DNA from: Mucilaginibacter sp. Bleaf8
GTDB lineage: Bacteria; Bacteroidota; Bacteroidia; Sphingobacteriales; Sphingobacteriaceae
Direction: 5' to 3'
Assembly (NCBI RefSeq): GCF_018390515.1
Contig: NZ_JAHBBK010000001.1
Span: 1,116,001 to 1,180,000, forward strand
Length of the DNA stretch: 64,000 nt
Part shown: positions 14,709 to 23,123 of the stretch, piece after piece
How positions within the stretch are numbered: position 1 is the stretch's first letter
How the letters are laid out: every line of letters starts with the position of its first letter
The notes under the pieces: generated by a model
Told to the model about the DNA's origin: nothing
Databases searched by the model: none
The model's input: only the letters and a program-made list of their open reading frames with translations
Position numbers and translations under genes: made by a program

Positions 14709-16559
14709 TTATTTGGTTAGTTCAAGAATGTACTCGCCTTTGGCCGGCACAGTCACATTTTGGGTTACGGGCATCTGCTTACCTGTTATTACATCGCGCC
14801 CCTGGGTGTTGCCTTTAATCACATCCACAAAGCGGTTCATCTGCACGGTTTTGTCTGAATTTGTTCCGTTCAGCATCACCAGCACGGTTTTATCATCTTT
14901 GATACGGGCATACACATACACGCCGGTGCCATCAACCACATAGTGTATCAGTTTGCCCTGGGCTATGGCCTGGTTACCTTTACGCCACTGCAATAGTTTT
15001 TGCATATAATCCCAGGCCTCATTCTGCTTAGCCGTACGGCCACCAGCGGTAAAGGCGTCTGTTTGGTCGCCGTTCCAGCCACCCGGAAAATCGGTGCGTA
15101 CATAGCCGTCACTTTTGGCTTTTTTGCCGTCCATCAAAATTTCGGTACCGTAATAAATTTGTGGTATGCCACGGGTAGTAAGCAAAAAGGCAAGGGCTTG
15201 CTTATACCGGCGCAGGTCGGGATCATCGCTGCGGGCAAAACGATCCAGATCATGATTATCCAGAAAGGTCAGGATATTGCTCTGGTCTGCAAACATAAAA
15301 TCCTGTGCAATCTCCTCATAAATCTTAAATAGCGGACTACCCTCTCCTACCTCATCGTTCTTGGTATAATCAAAAGCATTATTGGCAATAAACGTTAATG
15401 GAAAATCCATCACTGTTTTCAGGTAAGTATTTCCGGTTTTATTAAGTGCCGAACCTTTTTGCCACCATGATGATGCAGAAGAACGGCCATACCACGATTC
15501 GCCTACAATGTTAAACTGCGGATACTCGGCCTGAACTTCCTTACACCAACGGGCCATAAAATCGTAATCGGGGTATGGATAGGTATCCTGACGGATGCCA
15601 TCAATACGGGCATATTCAATCCACCAGATACTATTCTGAATAAGGTAAGTAGCCAAGTGGCGGTTACGCTGATTCAGATCGGGCATTTCTTTTACAAACC
15701 AGCCGTTAATCAGTATATCCTTATCAATAGGAGCCGCATGCGGGTCCATCAGTGTGTATTTGGCATGGTTGGTTTGCACATAGTTGCCGCTATTGTTATT
15801 AATCCAGTCTTTCGATGGCAAGTCATTCATCCACCAGTGGGAGCTGCCGCAGTGGTTAAAAATCATATCCATCACCACTTTCATGCCTTTGCGGTGCATG
15901 CTGGCAGTCAGGTCACGAAACTGCGTGTTGGTTCCAAAGCGCGGGTCAATGTTGTAAAAATCGGTAATGGCATAGCCATGGTATGAGCCGCCGGGCATTC
16001 TGTTTTCCTGAACCGGATTAAGCCATACGGTGGTAAAGCCCAGGTTTTTGATATAATCCAGATGCTGAGCAATACCCTCTAAATCGCCACCATGGCGTGC
16101 GTTTGGATCCTGGCGGTTTACCTGAACATCTTCTAAAGCATCGTTCCCTGCATTGCCATTAGCAAAACGGTCGGGTGTAATCAGGTACATAACATCAGCC
16201 TGACTAAAACCGGCCGCACCCTCTTTGTGCGTACGTGCCAGTAATTGGTAGTTATAACTCAGGGTTTGCTGCCCTTGCTTAAACTGCATTTTGATAGTGC
16301 CGGGCTTGGTAGCAGGCGCAATATTGAGGTAAATAAAAAGATAGTTGGGATTATCGGTGCGGGCAATTTCCTTAACGGTAATACCGGGATAAGTAAAAGA
16401 TGGCTGTGTTTTACCAATGCCCTTACCATACACCATAACCTGGAGGGTAGTATTTTTCATACCGGTCCACCAGCTGGCAGGCTCAACACGGGTAATCTCT
16501 GCAGCTCTGGTCTGCAAAAAACTAACGGCAAATACAATACAAAGTATTATTCTTCTCAT
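14709..16559 (-). CDS. Periplasmic GH13 alpha-amylase/neopullulanase (SusA-like)
   Basis: 616 residues from ATG 16559, which starts the signal peptide (MRRIILCIVFAVSFLQT). There is no lipobox cysteine, so it is probably periplasmic like SusA, not a surface lipoprotein like SusG. Residues about 20-110 are the cyclomaltodextrinase N-terminal domain. The GH13 barrel shows DMIFNHCG, GIRQDTYPYP (nucleophile Asp near 325), VGESWYG (Glu near 354) and FLDNHDLDRF (Asp near 437). All three catalytic acids are intact. A C-terminal beta domain ends in KGEYILEL. It would cut imported alpha-glucans to smaller malto-oligosaccharides for GH31. It is the first gene of the sus block, which is unusual. Confidence 0.92.
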   Translation of the reverse strand: MRRIILCIVFAVSFLQTRAAEITRVEPASWWTGMKNTTLQVMVYGKGIGKTQPSFTYPGITVKEIARTDNPNYLFIYLNIAPATKPGTIKMQFKQGQQTLSYNYQLLARTHKEGAAGFSQADVMYLITPDRFANGNAGNDALEDVQVNRQDPNARHGGDLEGIAQHLDYIKNLGFTTVWLNPVQENRMPGGSYHGYAITDFYNIDPRFGTNTQFRDLTASMHRKGMKVVMDMIFNHCGSSHWWMNDLPSKDWINNNSGNYVQTNHAKYTLMDPHAAPIDKDILINGWFVKEMPDLNQRNRHLATYLIQNSIWWIEYARIDGIRQDTYPYPDYDFMARWCKEVQAEYPQFNIVGESWYGRSSASSWWQKGSALNKTGNTYLKTVMDFPLTFIANNAFDYTKNDEVGEGSPLFKIYEEIAQDFMFADQSNILTFLDNHDLDRFARSDDPDLRRYKQALAFLLTTRGIPQIYYGTEILMDGKKAKSDGYVRTDFPGGWNGDQTDAFTAGGRTAKQNEAWDYMQKLLQWRKGNQAIAQGKLIHYVVDGTGVYVYARIKDDKTVLVMLNGTNSDKTVQMNRFVDVIKGNTQGRDVITGKQMPVTQNVTVPAKGEYILELTK

Positions 16560-17159
16560 TCGGTTAATAACAATATCACCAGTCACAAACGGTAAAATCA
16601 AGCAAAAAGCCCCGCCAGTAAAGCATTGAGCTTAATCCTAACTTTTACAATTGTCGGTAAGTTTAATTCGGTTAATTGGTATACTTATAATTGAAACCTG
16701 CGACAAGCATCACACGTCTCCTTAATAAACATGATGCAAATTAAGTTCACAAAAACAGCAGCTTATTCTTCTTTATCAAAAATTTAAGCTTTTTAAGCTT
16801 TTTCAAAACACAAGACACTGTATATCAATGCTCTAAAAAACACCGTTATCGAAAAAATATAATGGGTTTATAGCCTTATATATCGATTGCAATCCGCATT
16901 AATCACAATATCAATCTCAATCCGCAGCAGTACTTCCCCAACTTGTCCAATTAATTCCAAACAGTTTTCAGTGGATAAATAGACAGGCTCAATGTGCCTG
17001 TCATTTTACCTACAGTCGTTAAACTCTTTTTGTAATTAAAACTTATCAGGCAAAAACCTAAAGATTTCATTTTTACGAAACCATGATGGTTTGGTTGCGC
17101 AGGTTTCTTCACTAATCACACTTCTCATTCACGCGATGTAATAATTGATGATATAAGTA
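16560..17159. other. Divergent intergenic region between the sus block and the A2M gene
   Basis: No coding frame is supported. The stretch holds a tandem AAGCTTTTTAAGCTTTTT-like A+T run near 16786-16803 and a small hairpin GACAGGC/GCCTGTC (16982-17002). It should contain the sus promoter and operator, but I cannot point to a convincing TAnnTTTG element on the minus strand. Confidence 0.4.
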
Positions 17160-17190
17160 TTGCATAGAAGTTAAACACTCCCTACCTTTC
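17160..17190 (+). promoter_or_regulatory. Promoter of the alpha-2-macroglobulin gene
   Basis: TTG (17160-17162), exactly 20 bp, then TACCTTTC (17183-17190), one base from the TAnnTTTG consensus; the ATG follows 22 bp later. Confidence 0.55.
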
Positions 17191-17212
17191 CCCCATATTT
17201 AACCTCTACACT

Positions 17213-20200
17213 ATGAGTAGTTCCTATTCATTATCACCAGCCGCTAAAAAAACAACGATAGTTGGCTTTGGTATCATTGTTTGCTTATTAGGTGCATACC
17301 TGTTGTTACGAAACCGCCACAAAGGCAACGTTAACCCGGAGTTTAGCAAATACATAGAATCCTACACGGCGGGCAGCATATCCCGGCGGAGCCCGATCCG
17401 AATCAAGCTGTCTAACCAAGTTGAAACAAGCCATGCCAAAAACGAACCGGTAAAAGATGGTGTATTCGATTTTTCGCCTTCGGTAAAAGGTAAGGCCTAT
17501 TGGGTAGATGCACAGACCATTGAGTTTAGACCTGACGAGGAGCTTAGTCCGGATAAAAATTACGATGTAGATTTTGATCTGGATGCAATAACCAAAGTGC
17601 CCGACGAGTTTGAGAACTTTAAGTTCAGCTTTGCAACGCTTAAGCCCGATTTTACCGTTACCTACAACGGACTGCAATCGGCCACCAACACATCGTTAGA
17701 TAAGATGAAGTTTACCGGCATCATCCAAACTGCCGACACCGAGGATGATGCTAAGATCGAAAAACTGATTTCGGTACGTTATGCATCAGCTACGCCTGTT
17801 ACCTGGCAGCATAACGAGCTTACCCGCACACACCAGTTTACCATCAACAATATCAAACGCCCGGCAGCAACCGGCGCAGAAATGGAAGTAAGCTACAATG
17901 GCGACGCACTGAACGTGGACAACAAAGCCAGCAGCGAAAAGGTGGAAATACCTGCCGTAGGCGATTTCAAAGTACTGGGCATCCGCGCCGTGCAGGACCA
18001 GGAACAGTACGTACTGGTACAACTATCCAACCCGATACTGGTTGGGCAGGAACTGAACGGCCTTGCCGGCATCAGCAACATGGCCGACCCTGCCTATACA
18101 ATTGATGGCAGCACCATTAAAATTTATGCACCCGATAGATTAGAGGGTAATTACACCGCCTTTGTGAATGAAGGTATTGAAGACATTACGCAGAAAAAGA
18201 TCACTCAAGGTTACACTGGCAATGTGTTTTTTGAAAACCGGCAGCCATCGGTAGTTATTCCGGGCAAGGGCGTTATACTGCCGGATTCGGGCCGGTTAAT
18301 GATGCCTTTTGAAGCCGTGAACCTTAAAGCTGTGGATGTAAGCATCATCAAGATTTATGAGAATAACGTTCCGCAATACTTCCAGGCCAATGGTTTCGAT
18401 GGAAATTACCAACTGCGCCAGGTAGGTAAACCCATCATCCAGAAAACTATCCGTTTGGATGACGACAAGGGTTTGAACCTGAATAAGAAAAACCGTTTTA
18501 TGCTGGATATTGATCACCTGATGCGCACCGAACCAGGCGCTATATACCGGGTGGTGATCGGTTTCCGTAAGGAGTATTCTTTATATAACTGTACAGCACG
18601 CCAATCAGGTTCAGCCAAATCCGATAACGAAGAGGGCGAGTATTATGAGGGTAATGAAGGCGAAGATAACAGCGGGCAGATTGATGAGGATGATGACTTT
18701 TGGCAGCGTTATGATAACTACTATCCCGAAGGCTACCAGTGGGATGAGCGCGATAACCCTTGCAATACATCTTACTATACCAAGGAGCGCTGGGCTACGC
18801 GCAACATCATTGCCTCCAATATTGGCCTTATTGCCAAACGCGGCAGTGATAACAGCATGCTGGTGGCCGTTACCAATATATTGGATGCGCAGCCCATGTC
18901 GGGCGTTACGCTTGAACTGCTTGATTACCAAAAACAGGTTATCTTTAAAACCACATCAGATGGCGATGGCCTGGCCCGTTTCGAGCTGAAGCGCAAGCCT
19001 TACCTGCTGGTTGCTAAAAATGGTGATGAACGCGGCTATTTAAAACTGGACGATGCCAGCAGCTTGCCACTGTCTCGCTTCAATGTAGGTGGCGAAACCG
19101 TACAGCACGGCTTAAAAGGCTTTATTTACGGCGAACGAGGCGTATGGCGCCCAGGTGACTCCATATTTGTTTCGTTTATTTTAGAAGATAAGCAGAAGCT
19201 GCTCCCGGCCGATCACCCGGTTGAATTTGAACTGTATAACCCAATGGGGCAACTGTACCGCCGCATTACCCGCACCAGTGCTACAGATGGCTTTTACAGT
19301 TTCCATACCGCCACAACTACATCCTCCCCTACCGGCAACTGGACAGCCAAGGTAAAAGTGGGCGGTGCGGTATTTGAGAAAAACATCAAGGTGGAAACCA
19401 TTATGCCCAACCGCCTGAAGCTGAACCTAAGCTTTAACGGACAGGCTGAACTGACCAAAGGCAACACCACGCAGGGCAATCTGAATGCCCGCTGGCTGTT
19501 TGGCGGTATTGCGCAGAACCTCAAAGCCAAGGTGGATGCGTTTGTATCACCACAAAAAACGGCCTTTAAGCATTTTGAAGGATACGAGTTTGACGACCCT
19601 ACCCTGGCTTTTAACACGCAAACCCAAACCGTATTTGACGGCCGGCTGGATGCCAATGGCAACGCCCCGGTTAATGCCGATATTAATATTGACAAGCAGG
19701 CTCCGGGTCAGCTTCGGGCCAACTTTGTAGTGAAGGTGTTTGAACCGGGCGGCAATTTCAGCATACAGCAGGTTACCCTGCCCTATAATGTTTACAGCGG
19801 CTATGTAGGCATCAAGGTACCTGAAGGCAGCAGCACCATAAACAATATGCTCACTACCGATGCCAACCATAGTATTGATATTGCGGCATTGAATACACGC
19901 GGCCAGTTATGGGGCGGTGCACATAACGTACAAGTTGAGCTTTATAAAATAAACTGGCGCTGGTGGTGGGACGAAAGCGGCGACGAGCTGAGCAACTTCA
20001 CCCAAGACCAATACAACAAATTGATTAAGGTTGAGAACCTGACCTTATCCAATGGCCGCGGCAAATGGAACCTGCATGTAAACAAGGCAGACTGGGGCCG
20101 ATACCTGATACGGGTAAAAGACCTGCAAACCGGCCACTCAACCGGTAAAATCGTTTACGTTGACTGGCCTAACTGGTCGGAGCGCTTGCAGCAGGATAAC

Positions 20201-22810
20201 CCGACCGAGGCAGCCATGATATCATTTACTGCGGATAAGAACAAGTACCGCGTTGGTGAAGAAGCTACCCTGACCATACCTACCGGCGCTAATGGCCGGG
20301 CGTTGATTAGCATCGAGAATGGCAGCCATATTTTAAAAACAGCCTGGATCAATACCGAAAAAGGCCAAACCCGTTATCAATTCAAAATTGAACCGGGCAT
20401 GGCGCCTAATATTTTTGTGAACGTAAGCCTTTTGCAGCGACATGCGCAAACGCTGAACGATTTGCCTATCCGCATGTACGGCGCTATACCGTTAGAGGTG
20501 GAAGATCCGGAAACTATCCTGAAACCGGTGATCACCATGCCGGATAAGATCAGGCCCGAAACGCAATCGGCCATTACCGTATCCGAAGCATCGGGCAAGG
20601 AAATGACCTATACCATTGCCCTGGTGGATGAAGGCCTGCTGGATCTTACCAACTTCAAAACCCCCGATCCGCATTCTGCATTTTATGCCCGCGAGGCGCT
20701 GGGCGTTAAAACCTGGGATTTGTTTGATTATGTGATCGGCGCCTACGGCGGCGGGCTGGAACGCATCCTGAGCATTGGTGGTGACGGTACGGCGGGTACC
20801 AATAAAAACGTATCGGTAAACCGCTTCAAACCAGTAGTAAAATTCATGGGGCCGTTCCGCCTGGGTAAAGGCGACAAGCAAACGCACAAGTTTACCCTGC
20901 CGCAGTATATCGGCTCGGTAAGGGCCATGGTGATTGCAGGGCATGCCGGCAGCTATGGCTTTGCCGATAAACAGGTGGCCGTTAAAAAACCTCTCATGAT
21001 ACTGGCCACCCTGCCACGTGTGCTGGGTCCGTCAGAAAAAGTACAATTGCCGGTTACCGTTTTTGCGATGGAAAACAACATCAAAAATGTAACTGTGCGG
21101 GTACAATCCAACGCCTTCAGCAACCCGGGCAGCAGTTACCAAAAAACGGTAAGCTTTGCCAAACCCGGTGATCAGTTGGTTTCTTTTGATTTGGATGTGA
21201 AGGATTTTGTGGGTGTTGGTAAGGTAAAAATCATCGCCCAAAGTGGCAGCGAAACCGCGGCCTACGATGTGGAACTGAACGTGCGCAACCCTAATCCGCC
21301 GATTACCCGAATTACAGAAAAAGAACTGCGCCCCGGCGAAGTCTGGAGTACAGCATACGCTGCTATCGGCATGGCGGGCACCAACAAAGCCACGCTGGAG
21401 GTATCGTCCATCCCGGCACTTAACCTGTCAAAACGGTTAAGCTACCTCGTGCAATACCCGCACGGCTGTGTAGAGCAAACCACCTCGTCGGCATTCCCGC
21501 AATTGTATCTGGGCCAGCTGATCGATTTGTCGCAACGTCAGAAAGCTGAAACTGACCGTAATATCAAGAGCACGATTGCCCGGCTCAACGGCTTCCAGTT
21601 GCCCAACGGCGGGCTCACCTACTGGCCAGGTTCGGGCGATGCGGATGAATGGGGTACCAACTATGCCGGCCACTTTATGCTGGCAGCGCAGGCCAAGGGC
21701 TACAACCTGCCGGTTGGCTTTATAGACCAGTGGAAACGCTATCAGAAACAAAGAGCCCTTGCCTGGGCGCCCGATTCGCGCAGCTTTTACGGCGCTGATC
21801 TGACACAGGCTTACCGTTTGTACCTGCTGGCACTGGGCCGCGCACCCGAACTTGGGGCAATGAACCGCCTCAAAGAGTTTAAATACCTGAGCCCCGAAGC
21901 CCGCTGGCGACTGGCGGCCGCCTACAAACTGGCCGGCCAGCCCGAGGTAGCCAACCGTATGGTGGCCAAACTGCCAACCGAATTAAAACCGTACAACCAG
22001 CTTTACGGCACCTACGGCTCCGACCTGCGCGATGAGGCCATGATACTGGAAACCCTTACCCTGCTTGGGCAGCGGCAAAAGGCTGCAGGCTTGTTGCGCA
22101 CGGTAGCTACACACCTATCGCAGGATAGCTGGTACAGCACGCAAACCACGGCTTACTCATTGCTTGCGGTTGCGCAGTACTGTGGAGCTAATAAAGCCGG
22201 CAACAAATTACAGTTCAATTTGAACGGTAAAACGACAGTTAACTCGCAATCGTACCTGTGGCAATCGGCACTGGCTGCGAATGGCGGCAGGGCACAACTG
22301 GCTAACAAGGGTAATAATGTATTATATGTGCGCCTGATACAGCAGGGGCAGCCTTCAACCACACAGGATGTGGAATCGCGCATTAATCCAGATGTATTAC
22401 AGATGGACGTGCAATATTATACCATGACCGGTAAGCTGATCGATCCATCAACTCTAAAACAGGGTACCGACTTTGTGGCACAGGTAACGCTGAAAAACCC
22501 CGGACAGCGCGGCCGTTATGATAACATGGCGCTCACGCAGATCTTCCCTTCGGGCTGGGAGATACTCAATACCCGCATGCTGAACAACGATGAAGTGTTT
22601 AAATCCTCGCCGTCCGACTATCGCGGTATTCGCGACGACCGGGTGAACACTTACTTTAGTTTGGGCGAGCACCAGCAGGTTACCTACTATGTAATGCTCA
22701 ATGCGGCCTACACCGGTCGCTATTACCTGCCGGCCACCTATTGCGAAGCCATGTACGATGCCAGCATCAACGCCTTACAAAAAGGCCTGTGGGTTGAGGT
22801 GGTGAAGTAA
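17213..22810 (+). CDS. Alpha-2-macroglobulin family protein with thioester motif
   Basis: 1865 residues. An N-terminal membrane anchor spans about 15-35 (GFGIIVCLLGAYLLL) followed by RNRHKG. There is no lipobox, unlike E. coli YfhM, which is a lipoprotein. Macroglobulin domains fill the protein. The reactive thioester C-V-E-Q is intact at C1419-Q1422 within PHGCVEQTTS. An alpha-helical thioester domain (NGGLTYWPGSGDADEWGTNY) and a C-terminal receptor-like domain follow. Near residues 465-520 there is an unusual acidic, tyrosine-rich insert (NEEGEYYEGNEGED, then IDEDDDFWQRYDNYYP). Bacterial A2Ms trap proteases in the periplasm and are typically paired with PBP1C, as here. The bait region cannot be assigned by eye. 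Confidence 0.93.
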   Translation: MSSSYSLSPAAKKTTIVGFGIIVCLLGAYLLLRNRHKGNVNPEFSKYIESYTAGSISRRSPIRIKLSNQVETSHAKNEPVKDGVFDFSPSVKGKAYWVDAQTIEFRPDEELSPDKNYDVDFDLDAITKVPDEFENFKFSFATLKPDFTVTYNGLQSATNTSLDKMKFTGIIQTADTEDDAKIEKLISVRYASATPVTWQHNELTRTHQFTINNIKRPAATGAEMEVSYNGDALNVDNKASSEKVEIPAVGDFKVLGIRAVQDQEQYVLVQLSNPILVGQELNGLAGISNMADPAYTIDGSTIKIYAPDRLEGNYTAFVNEGIEDITQKKITQGYTGNVFFENRQPSVVIPGKGVILPDSGRLMMPFEAVNLKAVDVSIIKIYENNVPQYFQANGFDGNYQLRQVGKPIIQKTIRLDDDKGLNLNKKNRFMLDIDHLMRTEPGAIYRVVIGFRKEYSLYNCTARQSGSAKSDNEEGEYYEGNEGEDNSGQIDEDDDFWQRYDNYYPEGYQWDERDNPCNTSYYTKERWATRNIIASNIGLIAKRGSDNSMLVAVTNILDAQPMSGVTLELLDYQKQVIFKTTSDGDGLARFELKRKPYLLVAKNGDERGYLKLDDASSLPLSRFNVGGETVQHGLKGFIYGERGVWRPGDSIFVSFILEDKQKLLPADHPVEFELYNPMGQLYRRITRTSATDGFYSFHTATTTSSPTGNWTAKVKVGGAVFEKNIKVETIMPNRLKLNLSFNGQAELTKGNTTQGNLNARWLFGGIAQNLKAKVDAFVSPQKTAFKHFEGYEFDDPTLAFNTQTQTVFDGRLDANGNAPVNADINIDKQAPGQLRANFVVKVFEPGGNFSIQQVTLPYNVYSGYVGIKVPEGSSTINNMLTTDANHSIDIAALNTRGQLWGGAHNVQVELYKINWRWWWDESGDELSNFTQDQYNKLIKVENLTLSNGRGKWNLHVNKADWGRYLIRVKDLQTGHSTGKIVYVDWPNWSERLQQDNPTEAAMISFTADKNKYRVGEEATLTIPTGANGRALISIENGSHILKTAWINTEKGQTRYQFKIEPGMAPNIFVNVSLLQRHAQTLNDLPIRMYGAIPLEVEDPETILKPVITMPDKIRPETQSAITVSEASGKEMTYTIALVDEGLLDLTNFKTPDPHSAFYAREALGVKTWDLFDYVIGAYGGGLERILSIGGDGTAGTNKNVSVNRFKPVVKFMGPFRLGKGDKQTHKFTLPQYIGSVRAMVIAGHAGSYGFADKQVAVKKPLMILATLPRVLGPSEKVQLPVTVFAMENNIKNVTVRVQSNAFSNPGSSYQKTVSFAKPGDQLVSFDLDVKDFVGVGKVKIIAQSGSETAAYDVELNVRNPNPPITRITEKELRPGEVWSTAYAAIGMAGTNKATLEVSSIPALNLSKRLSYLVQYPHGCVEQTTSSAFPQLYLGQLIDLSQRQKAETDRNIKSTIARLNGFQLPNGGLTYWPGSGDADEWGTNYAGHFMLAAQAKGYNLPVGFIDQWKRYQKQRALAWAPDSRSFYGADLTQAYRLYLLALGRAPELGAMNRLKEFKYLSPEARWRLAAAYKLAGQPEVANRMVAKLPTELKPYNQLYGTYGSDLRDEAMILETLTLLGQRQKAAGLLRTVATHLSQDSWYSTQTTAYSLLAVAQYCGANKAGNKLQFNLNGKTTVNSQSYLWQSALAANGGRAQLANKGNNVLYVRLIQQGQPSTTQDVESRINPDVLQMDVQYYTMTGKLIDPSTLKQGTDFVAQVTLKNPGQRGRYDNMALTQIFPSGWEILNTRMLNNDEVFKSSPSDYRGIRDDRVNTYFSLGEHQQVTYYVMLNAAYTGRYYLPATYCEAMYDASINALQKGLWVEVVK

Positions 22811-22835
22811 ATCATGTTAACTCTATAAAAGCCTC

Positions 22836-22866
22836 CCGTCATGCCGAACTGGTTTCGGCATGACGG
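22836..22866. repeat. Perfect 13-bp hairpin after the A2M gene (REP-like or terminator)
   Basis: CCGTCATGCCGAA (22836-22848) and its exact complement TTCGGCATGACGG (22854-22866) enclose a 5-nt loop. It starts 25 bp past the A2M stop. There is no T run after it, so it may be a dispersed palindromic repeat unit rather than a classic terminator. Confidence 0.6.
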
Positions 22867-22908
22867 ATAAGGTTATCTCTCATTCCGCATTTCCGGTTCA
22901 CACTTAGG

Positions 22909-22931
22909 TGTACCACTTTTAAAGTGGTACA
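22909..22931. promoter_or_regulatory. Perfect palindrome at the head of the GGWACA array
   Basis: TGTACCACTTT (22909-22919), a central T, then AAAGTGGTACA (22921-22931). The right arm contains the first direct GGTACA of the array and the left arm holds the same hexamer inverted. Confidence 0.6.
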
Positions 22932-23059
22932 AAGCGGAACAAACCGGTACACTCCGGAACAGTTGGTACACTTTGGTACACCCAAAACGCTGTTTGCAGC
23001 ACGCAGGGGCCGTTCAAAAAAAATGGTACACTTTGGAACACCCGGTACAGTTCGGTACA
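22926..23059 (+). repeat. Helically phased GGWACA direct-repeat array upstream of pbpC
   Basis: Ten copies of GG(T/A)ACA in the same orientation begin at 22926, 22936, 22946, 22956, 22965, 22975, 23025, 23035, 23044 and 23054. Neighbouring copies are 9 or 10 bp apart, and the two blocks are 50 bp apart, five times the 10-bp period. GGTACA and GGAACA alternate in part. The array ends 25 bp upstream of the pbpC promoter. I know no named element of this form. Confidence 0.85.
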
Positions 23060-23083
23060 GGTATTTATACTCGTGACACGATC

Positions 23084-23112
23084 TTGTCAGTACCTGAATT
23101 CTATTAATTTTG
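23084..23112 (+). promoter_or_regulatory. Candidate pbpC promoter
   Basis: TTG (23084-23086), 18 bp, then TAATTTTG (23105-23112), matching TAnnTTTG. The chosen ATG is 12 bp downstream, so the leader would be very short. Confidence 0.45.
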
Positions 23113-23123
23113 CCGCATCAATC

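Noticed and set aside
22926-23059. Considered as a CRISPR array.
   Set aside because: The repeat unit is only 6 bp with a 9-10 bp period; CRISPR repeats are about 25-40 bp with unique spacers of similar length.
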